A stretch of DNA of 64,000 nt from Bacteroidota bacterium (GTDB taxonomy: Bacteria > Bacteroidota > Bacteroidia > B-17B0 > Aurantibacillaceae). Made by a program: the position numbers and the translations under genes. The notes below the pieces were generated by a model. The model saw only the letters and a program-made list of their open reading frames with translations. It ran no database searches and was not told the origin of the DNA. Shown here piece after piece: positions 33,811 through 42,308 of the stretch (the stretch's first letter is position 1; every line of letters starts with the position of its first letter). The DNA lies in the NCBI GenBank assembly GCA_013298715.1, contig JAAFIQ010000003.1, forward strand, positions 62,001 through 126,000, in the 5' to 3' direction.

Positions 33811-36027
33811 TTAACGTCCTCTTCTTTTTTTATGATCAACAAATTTTGGTTTCATGCCTTCGTTTCCAGAATCCGCAAATTCATAAGATAGTTGTTTCTT
33901 AATTAAGTCAGCTTCTTTTACAGTTACTTTAACCGTATCTCCAAGTGCGTATATTTTGCCGGTATTTTTCCCAACGTATCTGTAATTATCTTCATCAAAA
34001 ATAAAGTGGTCGCCTTTTAATTCTCTTGTTCTAATCATGCCTTCACATTTATTTTCAATAATCTCTACATAAATTCCCCACTCGGTAACACCACTAATCA
34101 CACCATCAAACGATTGCCCAACCTTATCGCTCATAAATTCAACCTGTTTGTATTTAATGGATGCGCGTTCTGCCTCTGCTGCTAAGCGTTCCATTTCGCT
34201 GCTGTGTTTGCACAAAAATTCTAATTCATCTTTGTTAGAATAATTGGTGCCGTTGAGTTTGGCTTCTAGCAAGCGATGCAGCATTACATCTGGATAACGG
34301 CGAATGGGCGAAGTAAAGTGCGAATAAAATTCAAAACCCAAACCATAGTGCCCAACGTTTTTTGTTGAGTAAATTGCTTTAGGCATACTGCGAACAGCAA
34401 GCAATTCAATCATACTTTGTTCTTTTTTATTTTTTACATCAACCAATAATTTATTAATTGCTTGCGCCGTTTTTGTTTTGTTGCCAATATTCATTTGATG
34501 CCCAAAGCGCGCCGCAAAACCACTTAATTCACTCATCTTCTCATCGCTTGGTACATCGTGTATGCGGTATACGCAAAGCGGTCCGCCTTCTGTTTTTTTA
34601 TTTTTTTTATTGGAATTAGCAGTAGCATCTTTTTCGTTTTTGCTCAAAAATTCTGAAACTTTTCTGTTTGCTAATAACATAAAATCTTCAATTAATTTAT
34701 GTGCATCTTTTTGTGTTTTAAAAAATACGCCAGTAGGTTTTCCTGCATCATCGAGCTTAAATTTCACTTCGGCTTTATCAAAGGTAATAGAACCTTTTTT
34801 TAACCGATCTGCGCGTAGCTTATGTGCCAAGCGATTCAGCGTAAAAATCTCATCCTTGTATTCTCCTTCACCTGTTTCAATAATTTCTTGCACTTGCTCG
34901 TAGGTAAAACGTTTGTCGCTATTAATAATTGTTTTACCAAACCATTGGTGGTGAATTTGTGCATCATCATCTAATTGAAACACGGCAGAAAAGGTATATT
35001 TTTCTTCATTGGGGCGCAATGAGCAAACAAAATTACTCAACACTTCGGGTAGCATGGGTATACACCTATCTACCAAATACACACTGGTAGCACGTTGTAC
35101 GGCTTCTTTTTCTAAGTTGGTATTTAATTTTAAATAATGTGTAACATCTGCAATGTGAACGCCAACTTCCCACAAACCGTTATCTAATTTTTCTAAAGAT
35201 AGCGCATCGTCAAAATCTTTTGCGTCAACGGGGTCAATTGTAAAAGTGGTGATGTTTCGAAAATCTCTTCGTTTTTTTATTTCAGATGCTGTAATTTCTG
35301 TAGGAATTGATTTGGCTTCGTATTCAATAGCATCGGGGAATTTATCAGGCAAACCATATTCTGCCATGATAGCGTTCATCTCGGTTTGGTGTTCGCCCGG
35401 AAAGCCAAATACTTCAATCACTTCAGCCGTTGGATTTTGATCGCCCGGTTTCCAATCGCGGTATTTTATTTTTACTTTTTGCCCGTCTTTTGCGCCGTTG
35501 ATGTGGCTACTTCTAATAAAAAAGTCAACGTGCAATTTATTACTATCAGGTATTACAAACGCAAATTTTGGAGTGATGCGAATAGTGCCAACAAATTCTG
35601 TTTTGTTACGTTTAATAACATCCACCACTTCGCCTTCTTTACGTGTGCCTTTGCCTCGTTTAGGCAATACGTAAACTTTTACCAAATCGCCTTGTAGCGC
35701 ATCTTTACTTTTTTTATTGTGTATAAAAATATCGCTTTCTGTTTCGCTATAAATTACAAAGGCAGTGCCAAGACTTGTAAAATCGATAGTTCCGGTAATG
35801 TATTGTTTGCTTTCTTTTATTTGAAATTTTCCTGTTTCTTTTTCTAAAACAAATCCTTGTACTTTTAAAGATGTAAGTACTTCAATTAATTCTAAGCGTT
35901 CGGCATCCACATTAATTTCCATTGCGGCACCAATTTGCTTGTAGTTAAAGGCTTTATCGGCATTGTGTTTTAAAAAGTCTAAAACTTCTTCAAACAAAAA
36001 GCGTTGTAATTTTTTATTTTTCGACAT
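33811..36027 (-). CDS. rnr: Ribonuclease R
   Basis: 3'-5' exoribonuclease of 738 residues in the RNase II/R family. Order: N-terminal winged-helix region, two cold-shock-like OB domains (about 75-225), RNB catalytic domain with TIDPVDAKDFDDALSLE (about 255-271; the Asp residues bind Mg2+), HFTSPIRRYPDVMLHRLLEA near the end of RNB, and a C-terminal S1 domain (about 640-715, FDGVISGVTEWGIYVEI) followed by a basic tail (KPKFVDHKKRRGR), all as expected for RNase R rather than RNase II. It degrades structured RNA. A TATCTTTA element at about 36043-36050 (minus strand) may be its -7 box. Confidence 0.97.
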   Translation of the reverse strand: MSKNKKLQRFLFEEVLDFLKHNADKAFNYKQIGAAMEINVDAERLELIEVLTSLKVQGFVLEKETGKFQIKESKQYITGTIDFTSLGTAFVIYSETESDIFIHNKKSKDALQGDLVKVYVLPKRGKGTRKEGEVVDVIKRNKTEFVGTIRITPKFAFVIPDSNKLHVDFFIRSSHINGAKDGQKVKIKYRDWKPGDQNPTAEVIEVFGFPGEHQTEMNAIMAEYGLPDKFPDAIEYEAKSIPTEITASEIKKRRDFRNITTFTIDPVDAKDFDDALSLEKLDNGLWEVGVHIADVTHYLKLNTNLEKEAVQRATSVYLVDRCIPMLPEVLSNFVCSLRPNEEKYTFSAVFQLDDDAQIHHQWFGKTIINSDKRFTYEQVQEIIETGEGEYKDEIFTLNRLAHKLRADRLKKGSITFDKAEVKFKLDDAGKPTGVFFKTQKDAHKLIEDFMLLANRKVSEFLSKNEKDATANSNKKNKKTEGGPLCVYRIHDVPSDEKMSELSGFAARFGHQMNIGNKTKTAQAINKLLVDVKNKKEQSMIELLAVRSMPKAIYSTKNVGHYGLGFEFYSHFTSPIRRYPDVMLHRLLEAKLNGTNYSNKDELEFLCKHSSEMERLAAEAERASIKYKQVEFMSDKVGQSFDGVISGVTEWGIYVEIIENKCEGMIRTRELKGDHFIFDEDNYRYVGKNTGKIYALGDTVKVTVKEADLIKKQLSYEFADSGNEGMKPKFVDHKKRRGR

Positions 36028-36109
36028 ATTATTTAAAGATACTACATTAGTTTTAATTGTAAATTAACTTTAGTTGGGTATTATTAACAGGTTGTTTATT
36101 TTTGTTGGG

Positions 36110-36499
36110 ATGAATGTTTTAATAATTTGTGATGACGGTAAATTTTTAAGCCCATTAATGGCAAATTATATTTCTTTTTTTTGTAAAACAAAAGCTCAGA
36201 TTTATTATACAAACGTTGCAAATACTGAGTTAATTGAGCCGGAGAACTTAAATTTGTTTTTTTTGGAAAGTAAATTTCCAACGCAATTTGTTTCTCCTCA
36301 AAATTTAAAAATTAGTGATTACTATATTTGTTTGAGCTTAACTCCTAATGCTGAAAAATTTGCTTTACCGGAAATAAAATCAACTTACTTTTTTAATTAT
36401 AATTTTTATTTATCTGAAACTAACGGTGAAGAGATTGCTACCGACATGAAACTATACGCGCAACGATTTTGTAGGGTTCATTTGAATGAGTTTGTGTGA
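36110..36499 (+). CDS. Degenerate low-molecular-weight phosphatase/arsenate-reductase-like protein
   Basis: A 129-residue protein from the ATG at 36110; a TTG twelve codons earlier is less likely because the beta strand VLIIC should follow the start directly. The first 20 residues align to the LMW-PTP P-loop start (VLFVCxxNxxRSPMAE): here MNVLIICDDGKFLSPLMA. The nucleophile-position Cys is present (C7) but the P-loop Arg is replaced by Leu, so phosphatase activity is unlikely. SDYYICLSLTPNAEKFALPE matches the later ArsC/LMW-PTP segment that precedes the catalytic Asp. Probably a pseudo-enzyme; function unknown. It is divergent from rnr. Confidence 0.6.
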   Translation: MNVLIICDDGKFLSPLMANYISFFCKTKAQIYYTNVANTELIEPENLNLFFLESKFPTQFVSPQNLKISDYYICLSLTPNAEKFALPEIKSTYFFNYNFYLSETNGEEIATDMKLYAQRFCRVHLNEFV

Positions 36500-36513
36500 G
36501 ATAAACAACAATT

Positions 36514-37218
36514 CTACAACCCAATTACCGCCCACATTCTACCAGTAAGTCCTTTATCCTGGCGGTAACTAAAAAAATCATCCTCAAAGGTGCAGCGGTT
36601 CATGCTCCACATATTTTTTTCTGAAAGGCCTGTTTCTAGTAACACAAATTTGATACAAGCAATTAAATCTATGTTTCGGTTTTTCCAACAATATTCTGGA
36701 AAATTTGCATTCTTAAATTGTTCTATTACCTCTTGTCCAACTTCAAAATTTTTCTGACTAATACCTTGGCCGATAGCAACTTTTATTTCAGTAATATCGC
36801 TGCCAAGTTCAAGCATTTTTAAAATTGTTTTTTTGGCAAGTCTACCCAAAGTGCCTCGCCAGCCGCAGTGTGCTGCACCTATTACTTTATTTTTTTCATC
36901 ATAAAATAAAATAGGGTAACAATCGGCAATACTTACAGCCAACACAACACCTTTTTGATTTGTTACCAAGGCATCTCCTTCTTGCTGTGTACTCGCTTTA
37001 GCAAGGCATACTTGTGTTCCGTGTACTTGTTTTAAATTGCTTAACTCGTTTAAAGAATAGTTTAATTTTTGTAAGGCAATTTTTCTGTTTTCTAAAATTA
37101 AGTTTTGATTATCATCGCTTCCTCCTAAATTTAACTCGTTAAATGGTGCTTTAGAAACCCCGCCCCATCTGGTACTAAAGCCATGTGTACAATTTATGTT
37201 GGGTGCAGTAAGCCACAT
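36514..37218 (-). CDS. pgeF: Peptidoglycan editing factor PgeF (YfiH, polyphenol-oxidase fold)
   Basis: Cytoplasmic protein of 234 residues. I chose ATG at 37216-37218 (MWLTAPNINCTHGFSTRWGG) over a TTG three codons earlier; the ATG begins one base after the stop of the upstream gene. Motifs: THGFSTRWGG, LKQVHG (the first metal/active-site His), IADCYPILFYD and GAAHCGWRGTLGRL, carrying the conserved Cys and His. In E. coli YfiH removes L-Ser wrongly built into UDP-MurNAc precursors. The older name laccase is not accurate. Translationally coupled to the FAD oxidase. Confidence 0.92.
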   Translation of the reverse strand: MWLTAPNINCTHGFSTRWGGVSKAPFNELNLGGSDDNQNLILENRKIALQKLNYSLNELSNLKQVHGTQVCLAKASTQQEGDALVTNQKGVVLAVSIADCYPILFYDEKNKVIGAAHCGWRGTLGRLAKKTILKMLELGSDITEIKVAIGQGISQKNFEVGQEVIEQFKNANFPEYCWKNRNIDLIACIKFVLLETGLSEKNMWSMNRCTFEDDFFSYRQDKGLTGRMWAVIGL

Positions 37219-37219
37219 A

Positions 37220-38632
37220 TCAGTCAAATATTTTTCCTGGATTTAAAATGTAACTTGGGTCAAACACTAATTTTATTTGTTTCATTAATTGTAAATGCGC
37301 ATTGCTAAACATTACTGGCATATAAGGTTTTTGAACCATGCCTATGCCGTGTTCGCCACTAATAGTGCCACCTAGGCGTTTACATAATTCAAAAATTTCG
37401 TTTATGCCTTTTGGTAATTCGTTTTCCCAAACTTCATCGCTTAACTCACCTTTAATTATGTTTACATGTAAATTGCCATCACCTGCATGGCCATAACAAA
37501 CAGATTTGAATCCGTATTTATTTCCTATTTCTTTTACTCCATTTAAAAGTGCTGGCAATTCTGCTCTCGGAACCACGGTATCTTCTTCTTTATAAACGCT
37601 GTTGCTTTTAACCGCTTCGCCTACTTTTCGTCTAATTTTCCATAGCGCATTTTTTTGTTCGTTACTATCAGCAAATAAAATTTCATCGCAATTATGTTGT
37701 TGCACTACTTCACTTATAGTTTCGCAATCCTTCATTAATATTTCTGCATCGTTGCCATCCACTTCAATGAGCAAAAGCGCTTGCCATTTTTCTTTAATTG
37801 TAAAATTTACTTCTCCTGCGTATTTAATGCTCCAATCAATAGCATCGCGTTCCATAAATTCCATAGCACTTGGCGTTATACCAGCCATAAATACAGCACC
37901 TACGGCTTTGCAGGCATCTTCAGCATTGGTAAATGGCACAAGCATAAGTAAATCTTGTTTCGGCAGCGGAATTAATTTGAAAACAATTTTAGTTATTATT
38001 CCCAAAGTTCCTTCAGAGCCAACCATCAAATGTGTGAAATTGTAGCCAGTACTATATTTTAAAGTGTTAGCCCCGGTCCAAATTATTTCGCCAGTTGGTA
38101 GTACCATTTCTAAGTTTAAAACGTAATCTCTAGTAGTACCATATTTTACTGCCTTAGGCCCACCACTACTGTGTGCAACGTTTCCGCCTAGGCTACAACT
38201 GCCCCAACTTGCAGGGTCGGGTGGATAAAATAATCCAAGCTTTTTAACTTCTTCTTGAAATATATAGTTTATTACCCCAGGTTCTACTGTGGCTTGTAAA
38301 TTGCGGGTATCAATGTGTAATATCTTATTAAATTTTTCCATACTTAATAAAACCCCTCCTTTTATGGGCAACGCCCCGCCGCTTAAGCCTGTGCCTGCGC
38401 CACGTGTGGTGAGTGGTATTTTATTTTCTGTACATAGTTTTGCAATAGCTGACACTTGCTCTACTGTTGTTGGTTTTATAACCACTTCCGCTAAAAAAAT
38501 AAAATCTTCGGTTTCGTCTTGTCCGTATTTTTCTAGTTGTTCGGCATTATTGCTAATGTTATCAGTTCCCACAATTTTTTCTAGTTCAGTGTAGGTTATT
38601 GACGTTAACTTGTTATAATTATTTTTAATCAT
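37220..38632 (-). CDS. FAD-binding oxidase, GlcD/D-lactate dehydrogenase family
   Basis: VAO-fold flavoenzyme of 470 residues. The FAD_binding_4 domain shows PLTTRGAGTGLSGGALPI (about 74-91) and PPDPASWGSCSLGGNVAHSS, with the diphosphate-binding glycines. The FAD-oxidase C domain has CYGHAGDGNLHVNI, where the His are metal/substrate ligands, and GTISGEHGIGMVQKPYMP; the ending DPSYILNPGKIF is diagnostic for the GlcD/DLD group. It oxidises a 2-hydroxyacid such as D-lactate or glycolate; which one is not clear. The family Fe-S partner (GlcF) is not adjacent. First gene of a two-gene unit with pgeF. Confidence 0.93.
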   Translation of the reverse strand: MIKNNYNKLTSITYTELEKIVGTDNISNNAEQLEKYGQDETEDFIFLAEVVIKPTTVEQVSAIAKLCTENKIPLTTRGAGTGLSGGALPIKGGVLLSMEKFNKILHIDTRNLQATVEPGVINYIFQEEVKKLGLFYPPDPASWGSCSLGGNVAHSSGGPKAVKYGTTRDYVLNLEMVLPTGEIIWTGANTLKYSTGYNFTHLMVGSEGTLGIITKIVFKLIPLPKQDLLMLVPFTNAEDACKAVGAVFMAGITPSAMEFMERDAIDWSIKYAGEVNFTIKEKWQALLLIEVDGNDAEILMKDCETISEVVQQHNCDEILFADSNEQKNALWKIRRKVGEAVKSNSVYKEEDTVVPRAELPALLNGVKEIGNKYGFKSVCYGHAGDGNLHVNIIKGELSDEVWENELPKGINEIFELCKRLGGTISGEHGIGMVQKPYMPVMFSNAHLQLMKQIKLVFDPSYILNPGKIFD

Positions 38633-38719
38633 GCATTAAAACTAAAACTTAAATGTAATAGGTTTGAGAGTGTAATTGAAGACGAATTTCAATTAAAATC
38701 AACAGCACAACGTTTATAG

Positions 38720-39361
38720 ATGTTTATTAATTTTCACACACATCAACAAATTTACGATGCCAAAATTGAAATTGTAAATGCATCTATACATGAAATAAAT
38801 TCGTTGAACTATTACAGTTACGGCCTACATCCTTGGTACCTCGATAAAGAAACGTTGGATTATGATTTGAGTAAACTAAAAATGAAAGTAGGAGAAAAGC
38901 GTTGTTTGGCAATTGGGGAGTGTGGCTTGGATAAGTTGAGCAAAGTAGATTTTAATTTACAAGTTGAGGTTTTTATAGAACATATTAAATTGGCAAATAA
39001 AATTAAAAAACCTTTAATTATTCATTGTGTAAAATCGTTCAACGAGTTAATTAACTGTTTAAATTTAAATGATAATCAAGTGCCTGTGATTATTCATGGC
39101 TATAACAACAACGAGAATATTGCAAAAATTTTAATTGATTATGGTTGTTATTTTTCTTTTGGAAAGGCCCTGCTTGGTTACGAAAGTAACGCTGCAAAGG
39201 CAATAAAATCGGTTGGTAGAAAGCGATTTTTTTTAGAAACAGACAATGCAGAAATTTCTATAAAATACATTTACGGGAAAGCAGCAGAATTATTGGGTGT
39301 TGACACGGAAATTGTTCAAGCCCAAGTACAAGAGAATTTTACTGCATTAATTAAGTTGTAA
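38720..39361 (+). CDS. TatD-family metal-dependent hydrolase (short form)
   Basis: TIM-barrel hydrolase of 213 residues, shorter than the usual 255-265 of TatD DNases. All expected metal ligands are visible: FHTH (4-7), Glu in IGECGLD (about 72-78), His in LIIHCVKS (about 100-107), His in VIIHGYNNN (about 121-129) and Asp in FLETDNAE (about 174-181). The loss is mainly in loops and in the N-terminal region. Short forms like this are common in Bacteroidota. It may act as a 3'-5' DNase, but the reaction is not proven for this branch. It is convergent with the lipoprotein at 39369. Confidence 0.88.
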   Translation: MFINFHTHQQIYDAKIEIVNASIHEINSLNYYSYGLHPWYLDKETLDYDLSKLKMKVGEKRCLAIGECGLDKLSKVDFNLQVEVFIEHIKLANKIKKPLIIHCVKSFNELINCLNLNDNQVPVIIHGYNNNENIAKILIDYGCYFSFGKALLGYESNAAKAIKSVGRKRFFLETDNAEISIKYIYGKAAELLGVDTEIVQAQVQENFTALIKL

Positions 39362-39368
39362 TTTAGGA

Positions 39369-39749
39369 TTAAGGTTTTAAAGTAACTTCTTTAGAAACGC
39401 CTTTACCTTCTTCTAGTTTAATAATTCCAGTAGCAACTAAAGTTTGAGTTGGACCAGATTTAACTTGCACAGCTCTAATATCATAAATAGCAGGTAATTT
39501 AAATGTAAATTTAACTTCGCCTCCACTATCAGTAGTGCCAGTAGCAGTTACATCGCCTTTTACTGTTTGAGGTGGGTTACCAGTTTTAACATTTGCAAAT
39601 AACTCAACTGCCACATTTTCTTGAGGAAGACCACTTTCACTAACTACTCTTATTGTAGCAACGCATTTTGTATCTTTTTCGCACGATAAAAAAGTAAAAG
39701 CAAAACCAAGAACTGTAAACAAACTAACTAGTAAACCTAAACGTTTCAT
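39369..39749 (-). CDS. Lipoprotein with a single Ig-like/transthyretin-like domain
   Basis: Lipoprotein of 126 residues. The chosen start is ATG at 39747-39749 (MKRLGLL); an upstream in-frame Met would add ten residues (NSKKIKIYI) before the signal peptide. The lipobox is TFLSC. The mature domain is a beta-sandwich with CVATIRVVSESGLPQENVAV and TGTTDSGGEVKFTFKLPAIY, resembling carboxypeptidase-regulatory or transthyretin-like modules. Function unknown; presumably outer-membrane anchored. Confidence 0.75.
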   Translation of the reverse strand: MKRLGLLVSLFTVLGFAFTFLSCEKDTKCVATIRVVSESGLPQENVAVELFANVKTGNPPQTVKGDVTATGTTDSGGEVKFTFKLPAIYDIRAVQVKSGPTQTLVATGIIKLEEGKGVSKEVTLKP

Positions 39750-39819
39750 AATATAAATTTTAATTTTTTTAGAATTCAAAGAAAATAAGTCTTAACTTCA
39801 ATTCAATTATTCCAAAATT

Positions 39820-40662
39820 ATGAAATTTAATGTAAATAGCCAAATATTAGCCTTGCTTTTTAGTGTTTTAGGCACTTTTTTTAGTGGAAATGCTCAAACT
39901 TTGAGTAAAGAAACTATTGTGATTGAAACCAAATTAGGCAAAATGAAACTTAAATTGTACGAGGAGACCCCATTACACAAGGCAAATTTTTTAAAGTTAG
40001 TAAAGGAAAGTTTTTACGATTCCTTGTTATTTCATAGAGTTATTAATAATTTCATGATACAAGGCGGCGATCATTTAAGTAAACGTGCAAAACCTTTAGA
40101 TAGCCTTGGACATGGAGATATAGGTTACACAATCCCAGCAGAGTTTAACGAGAAAATTTTTCATACAAAAGGGAAGCTTTGTGCGGCTAGGGAGAGTGAT
40201 GATATTAACCCAAAGTTTGAATCGAGTGCCTCGCAATTTTATATTGTAATGGGTAAAAAAAGAACGTTAGAAGATTTAAAAAAATACGAAGACAGAATTA
40301 ATAAAACACATTTCACAAATTGTGCCAGAGAATTTATGAAAAGTGAAGAAGGAAAAAATTTGAAAACACTATACAATAAACTTAAAAACGAAAACAAAAC
40401 TGACAGTAGCGATTTAGTGAATAAACTAATTGAAGAAAAAATTCAAAGCATTCATTTAAAAGCACCCTTGTATAAATTTTCAGATGCTCAAATAAAGGCT
40501 TATACCGAGGCAGGCGGAACGCCTCATCTAGATGGAAGTTACACGGTATTTGGCGAAGTAATTTCTGGCTTAGAAGTAATTGATAAAATAGCACAAGTAA
40601 AAACTGATAAACGCGATAGACCACTTTCAGATATTCGCATGAAAATCTTCATCGAAAAGTAA
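39820..40662 (+). CDS. Exported cyclophilin-type peptidyl-prolyl isomerase
   Basis: Periplasmic PPIase of 280 residues. A signal peptide (ending FFSGNAQ, about residue 25) is followed by a cyclophilin domain. Motifs: IETKLGKMKLKLYEETPLHK (about 34-53), LFHRVINNFMIQGGD (about 68-82; the FHR and FMIQGGD catalytic residues), SSASQFYIVMG and a C-terminal GEVISGLEVIDKIAQVKTD. About 80 residues rich in Lys, Asn and Glu (150-220) are inserted in the domain, longer than in E. coli PpiA/PpiB; similar insertions are usual for Bacteroidota cyclophilins. It assists folding of exported proteins. Confidence 0.93.
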   Translation: MKFNVNSQILALLFSVLGTFFSGNAQTLSKETIVIETKLGKMKLKLYEETPLHKANFLKLVKESFYDSLLFHRVINNFMIQGGDHLSKRAKPLDSLGHGDIGYTIPAEFNEKIFHTKGKLCAARESDDINPKFESSASQFYIVMGKKRTLEDLKKYEDRINKTHFTNCAREFMKSEEGKNLKTLYNKLKNENKTDSSDLVNKLIEEKIQSIHLKAPLYKFSDAQIKAYTEAGGTPHLDGSYTVFGEVISGLEVIDKIAQVKTDKRDRPLSDIRMKIFIEK

Positions 40663-40672
40663 AAAAACGTTA

Positions 40673-40706
40673 ATTGTTTTTTTTAAGATTAAACTTGTTA
40701 AATTTG
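40673..40706 (+). promoter_or_regulatory. Candidate promoter of the 40748 gene
   Basis: ATTG (40673-40676), a 22-base spacer and TAAATTTG (40699-40706), a perfect match to the Bacteroidota TAnnTTTG element, 41 bases upstream of the ATG. Confidence 0.45.
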
Positions 40707-40747
40707 CCACCGTCTTAAGGACAATAAACAAGTAAAAAACAAACAAC

Positions 40748-41197
40748 ATGAAAAAATTAATTTTATCGTTAGCAGTATTTACGTTAACTGCTGGAACTGT
40801 TTTAGCACAGGATGCTGAAAAATCAGGAAAAGGTCAAGGGAAAGGCCAAAGCATGAAAAATAATACCCCAGAAGAAAGAGCAAAACAAAGAGCAAACGCA
40901 GCAGAAAAAAAATTGGGATTAACAGCAGATCAAAAAGTAAAATTTGAAGCAGCCGTTCTAGAAAGGATTAATGCCAACATGCCTTTACGTGAAAAATTAA
41001 AAGGAAGCACAACGCCCGAAGAACGCAAAGCTACAAGAGAGCAAATTAAAGCTAATCACGATAAGTTTGAAACAACTGTTGATGCTTTTTTAACACCAGA
41101 GCAAAAATCGAAATGGGAAACTGCTAAAAAGGAAAGAAAAGACAGAGTTAAAGGCAAAGCAAAAGGTAAACAAGAAGAAGTTGATTTAGAAGATTAA
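40748..41197 (+). CDS. Small exported helical protein, Spy/CpxP-like
   Basis: A 149-residue exported protein. Signal peptide ends GTVLAQ (about residue 21). The mature part is highly charged and helical: after a Gly/Lys-rich segment (KSGKGQGKGQ) come NNTPEERAKQRANAAEKKLG LTADQ-type sequences and LTPEQKSKWETAKKERK. The repeated LT(A/P)(D/E)QK pattern and spacing of helices resemble Spy/CpxP periplasmic chaperones, but the family LTxxQ motif is not exact. It may be a stress-induced periplasmic chaperone; this is a guess from fold type. It has its own promoter candidate and terminator. Confidence 0.72.
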   Translation: MKKLILSLAVFTLTAGTVLAQDAEKSGKGQGKGQSMKNNTPEERAKQRANAAEKKLGLTADQKVKFEAAVLERINANMPLREKLKGSTTPEERKATREQIKANHDKFETTVDAFLTPEQKSKWETAKKERKDRVKGKAKGKQEEVDLED

Positions 41198-41212
41198 TAC
41201 GAATTTGAATAA

Positions 41213-41249
41213 GCAAAAAAAACGCCTGATATTCAGGCGTTTTTTTTTA
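41213..41249. terminator. Bidirectional rho-independent terminator
   Basis: ACGCCTGA and TCAGGCGT pair around a three-base loop, with an A-run on the left and a T-run on the right. It separates the convergent genes ending at 41197 and 41254. Confidence 0.92.
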
Positions 41250-41253
41250 ATGG

Positions 41254-42285
41254 TTATTTTCCTGTACTTATTTTAACTGTATAAGCGCCAGTATTTCCGG
41301 CATTATAAACGGTTTCGTAAATGCTTAAATACAACATACCACTTTTTTTTGCTGTTATAGTGGCTTTTGCACCAATTTTTAAAGATTCAGTAGTTTCACC
41401 AATATGATACACTACCTGCCCGTAACTTGGGTAACTGTAGCTACTTCCGCCATCATAATTTTCTCCATCAGTTACACTACCTGTATAATCTGTGGCGGTT
41501 TTAGACTTAACAGAACCATCTGGCTTGTATTTATTACCACTTAAGCTGGCAAGCGTAACTTCTCCTGTTGCGGTAACGGTGAATTTTTGCCCACTTTTAA
41601 TCATAATACCCGTTTTTAACCAGCCGCCATTGGTATTTCCGCTTATGTGTTTTGAAGCATTTAATTTTAAAATCTGTTCTCCTTTACCTGCTTCTATTGC
41701 GAGGCTTACATCCACACTTTTAATTTTTTCTTTAGGAATGCTTAAAGTGCCGTATTCTGTTTTTACATCCAACTTAGCAAAATTATAGGTACCACCCATA
41801 GTGTAATTATCAATATTCAATACATCTTCGGTTGGCAGGTCTCCATTTATATTAAATTTATCTTTTAATTCTGTAAGTGCGTTATCAGATGTAAATTCAC
41901 CCGCATAATCTGTTTCTTCACTCATACTTTTAGGGTCGTTGTAATAATCCGTAAATGCAGGAATAGCTTTAATACCAAGCTTTACTAAATCTTTGTAGGC
42001 ACCATTTCGTGTATCTTCGTTAGTCGTTGTATTTAAAATTTTAATGTAAGATTTTGCTTTTTCAATTATTGCGTTATCTCTACCAATTCCAATTTCGATA
42101 TGGCTAACTTTTATAATCGGAATTAATAATTTGCCGTAAGATGTTATTAATTCAACATCTGTTAGCAAGGTTGTTCCTTTTATAATATTGCCATCTAACA
42201 ATTCTAAGCTCACATCTGCTGCCTTTTGTGAAAAAACACAAGTGCTAATAAAAGCTAATGCTAAAACTTGAATAATTTTTTTCAT
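41254..42285 (-). CDS. Exported protein with LecA (PA-IL)-like C-terminal domain
   Basis: A 343-residue exported protein (signal peptide ending STCVFSQ, about residue 20). The N-terminal 200 residues contain two copies of a short beta motif: TSYGKLLIPIIKVSHIEIG and TEYGTLSIPKEKIKSVDVS, with a helical segment between. The last 125 residues resemble the galactose-binding lectin LecA: GGWLKTGIMIKSGQKFTVTA, GQVVYHIGETT and a final SIYETVYNAGNTGAYTVKI strand pair. LecA-like calcium/sugar ligands are partly present (Asn and Thr in AGNTG). A carbohydrate-binding envelope protein is therefore plausible but not certain. Monocistronic, ending at the shared terminator. Confidence 0.7.
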   Translation of the reverse strand: MKKIIQVLALAFISTCVFSQKAADVSLELLDGNIIKGTTLLTDVELITSYGKLLIPIIKVSHIEIGIGRDNAIIEKAKSYIKILNTTTNEDTRNGAYKDLVKLGIKAIPAFTDYYNDPKSMSEETDYAGEFTSDNALTELKDKFNINGDLPTEDVLNIDNYTMGGTYNFAKLDVKTEYGTLSIPKEKIKSVDVSLAIEAGKGEQILKLNASKHISGNTNGGWLKTGIMIKSGQKFTVTATGEVTLASLSGNKYKPDGSVKSKTATDYTGSVTDGENYDGGSSYSYPSYGQVVYHIGETTESLKIGAKATITAKKSGMLYLSIYETVYNAGNTGAYTVKISTGK

Positions 42286-42308
42286 TTAAATGTTATTGTA
42301 TTATATAG

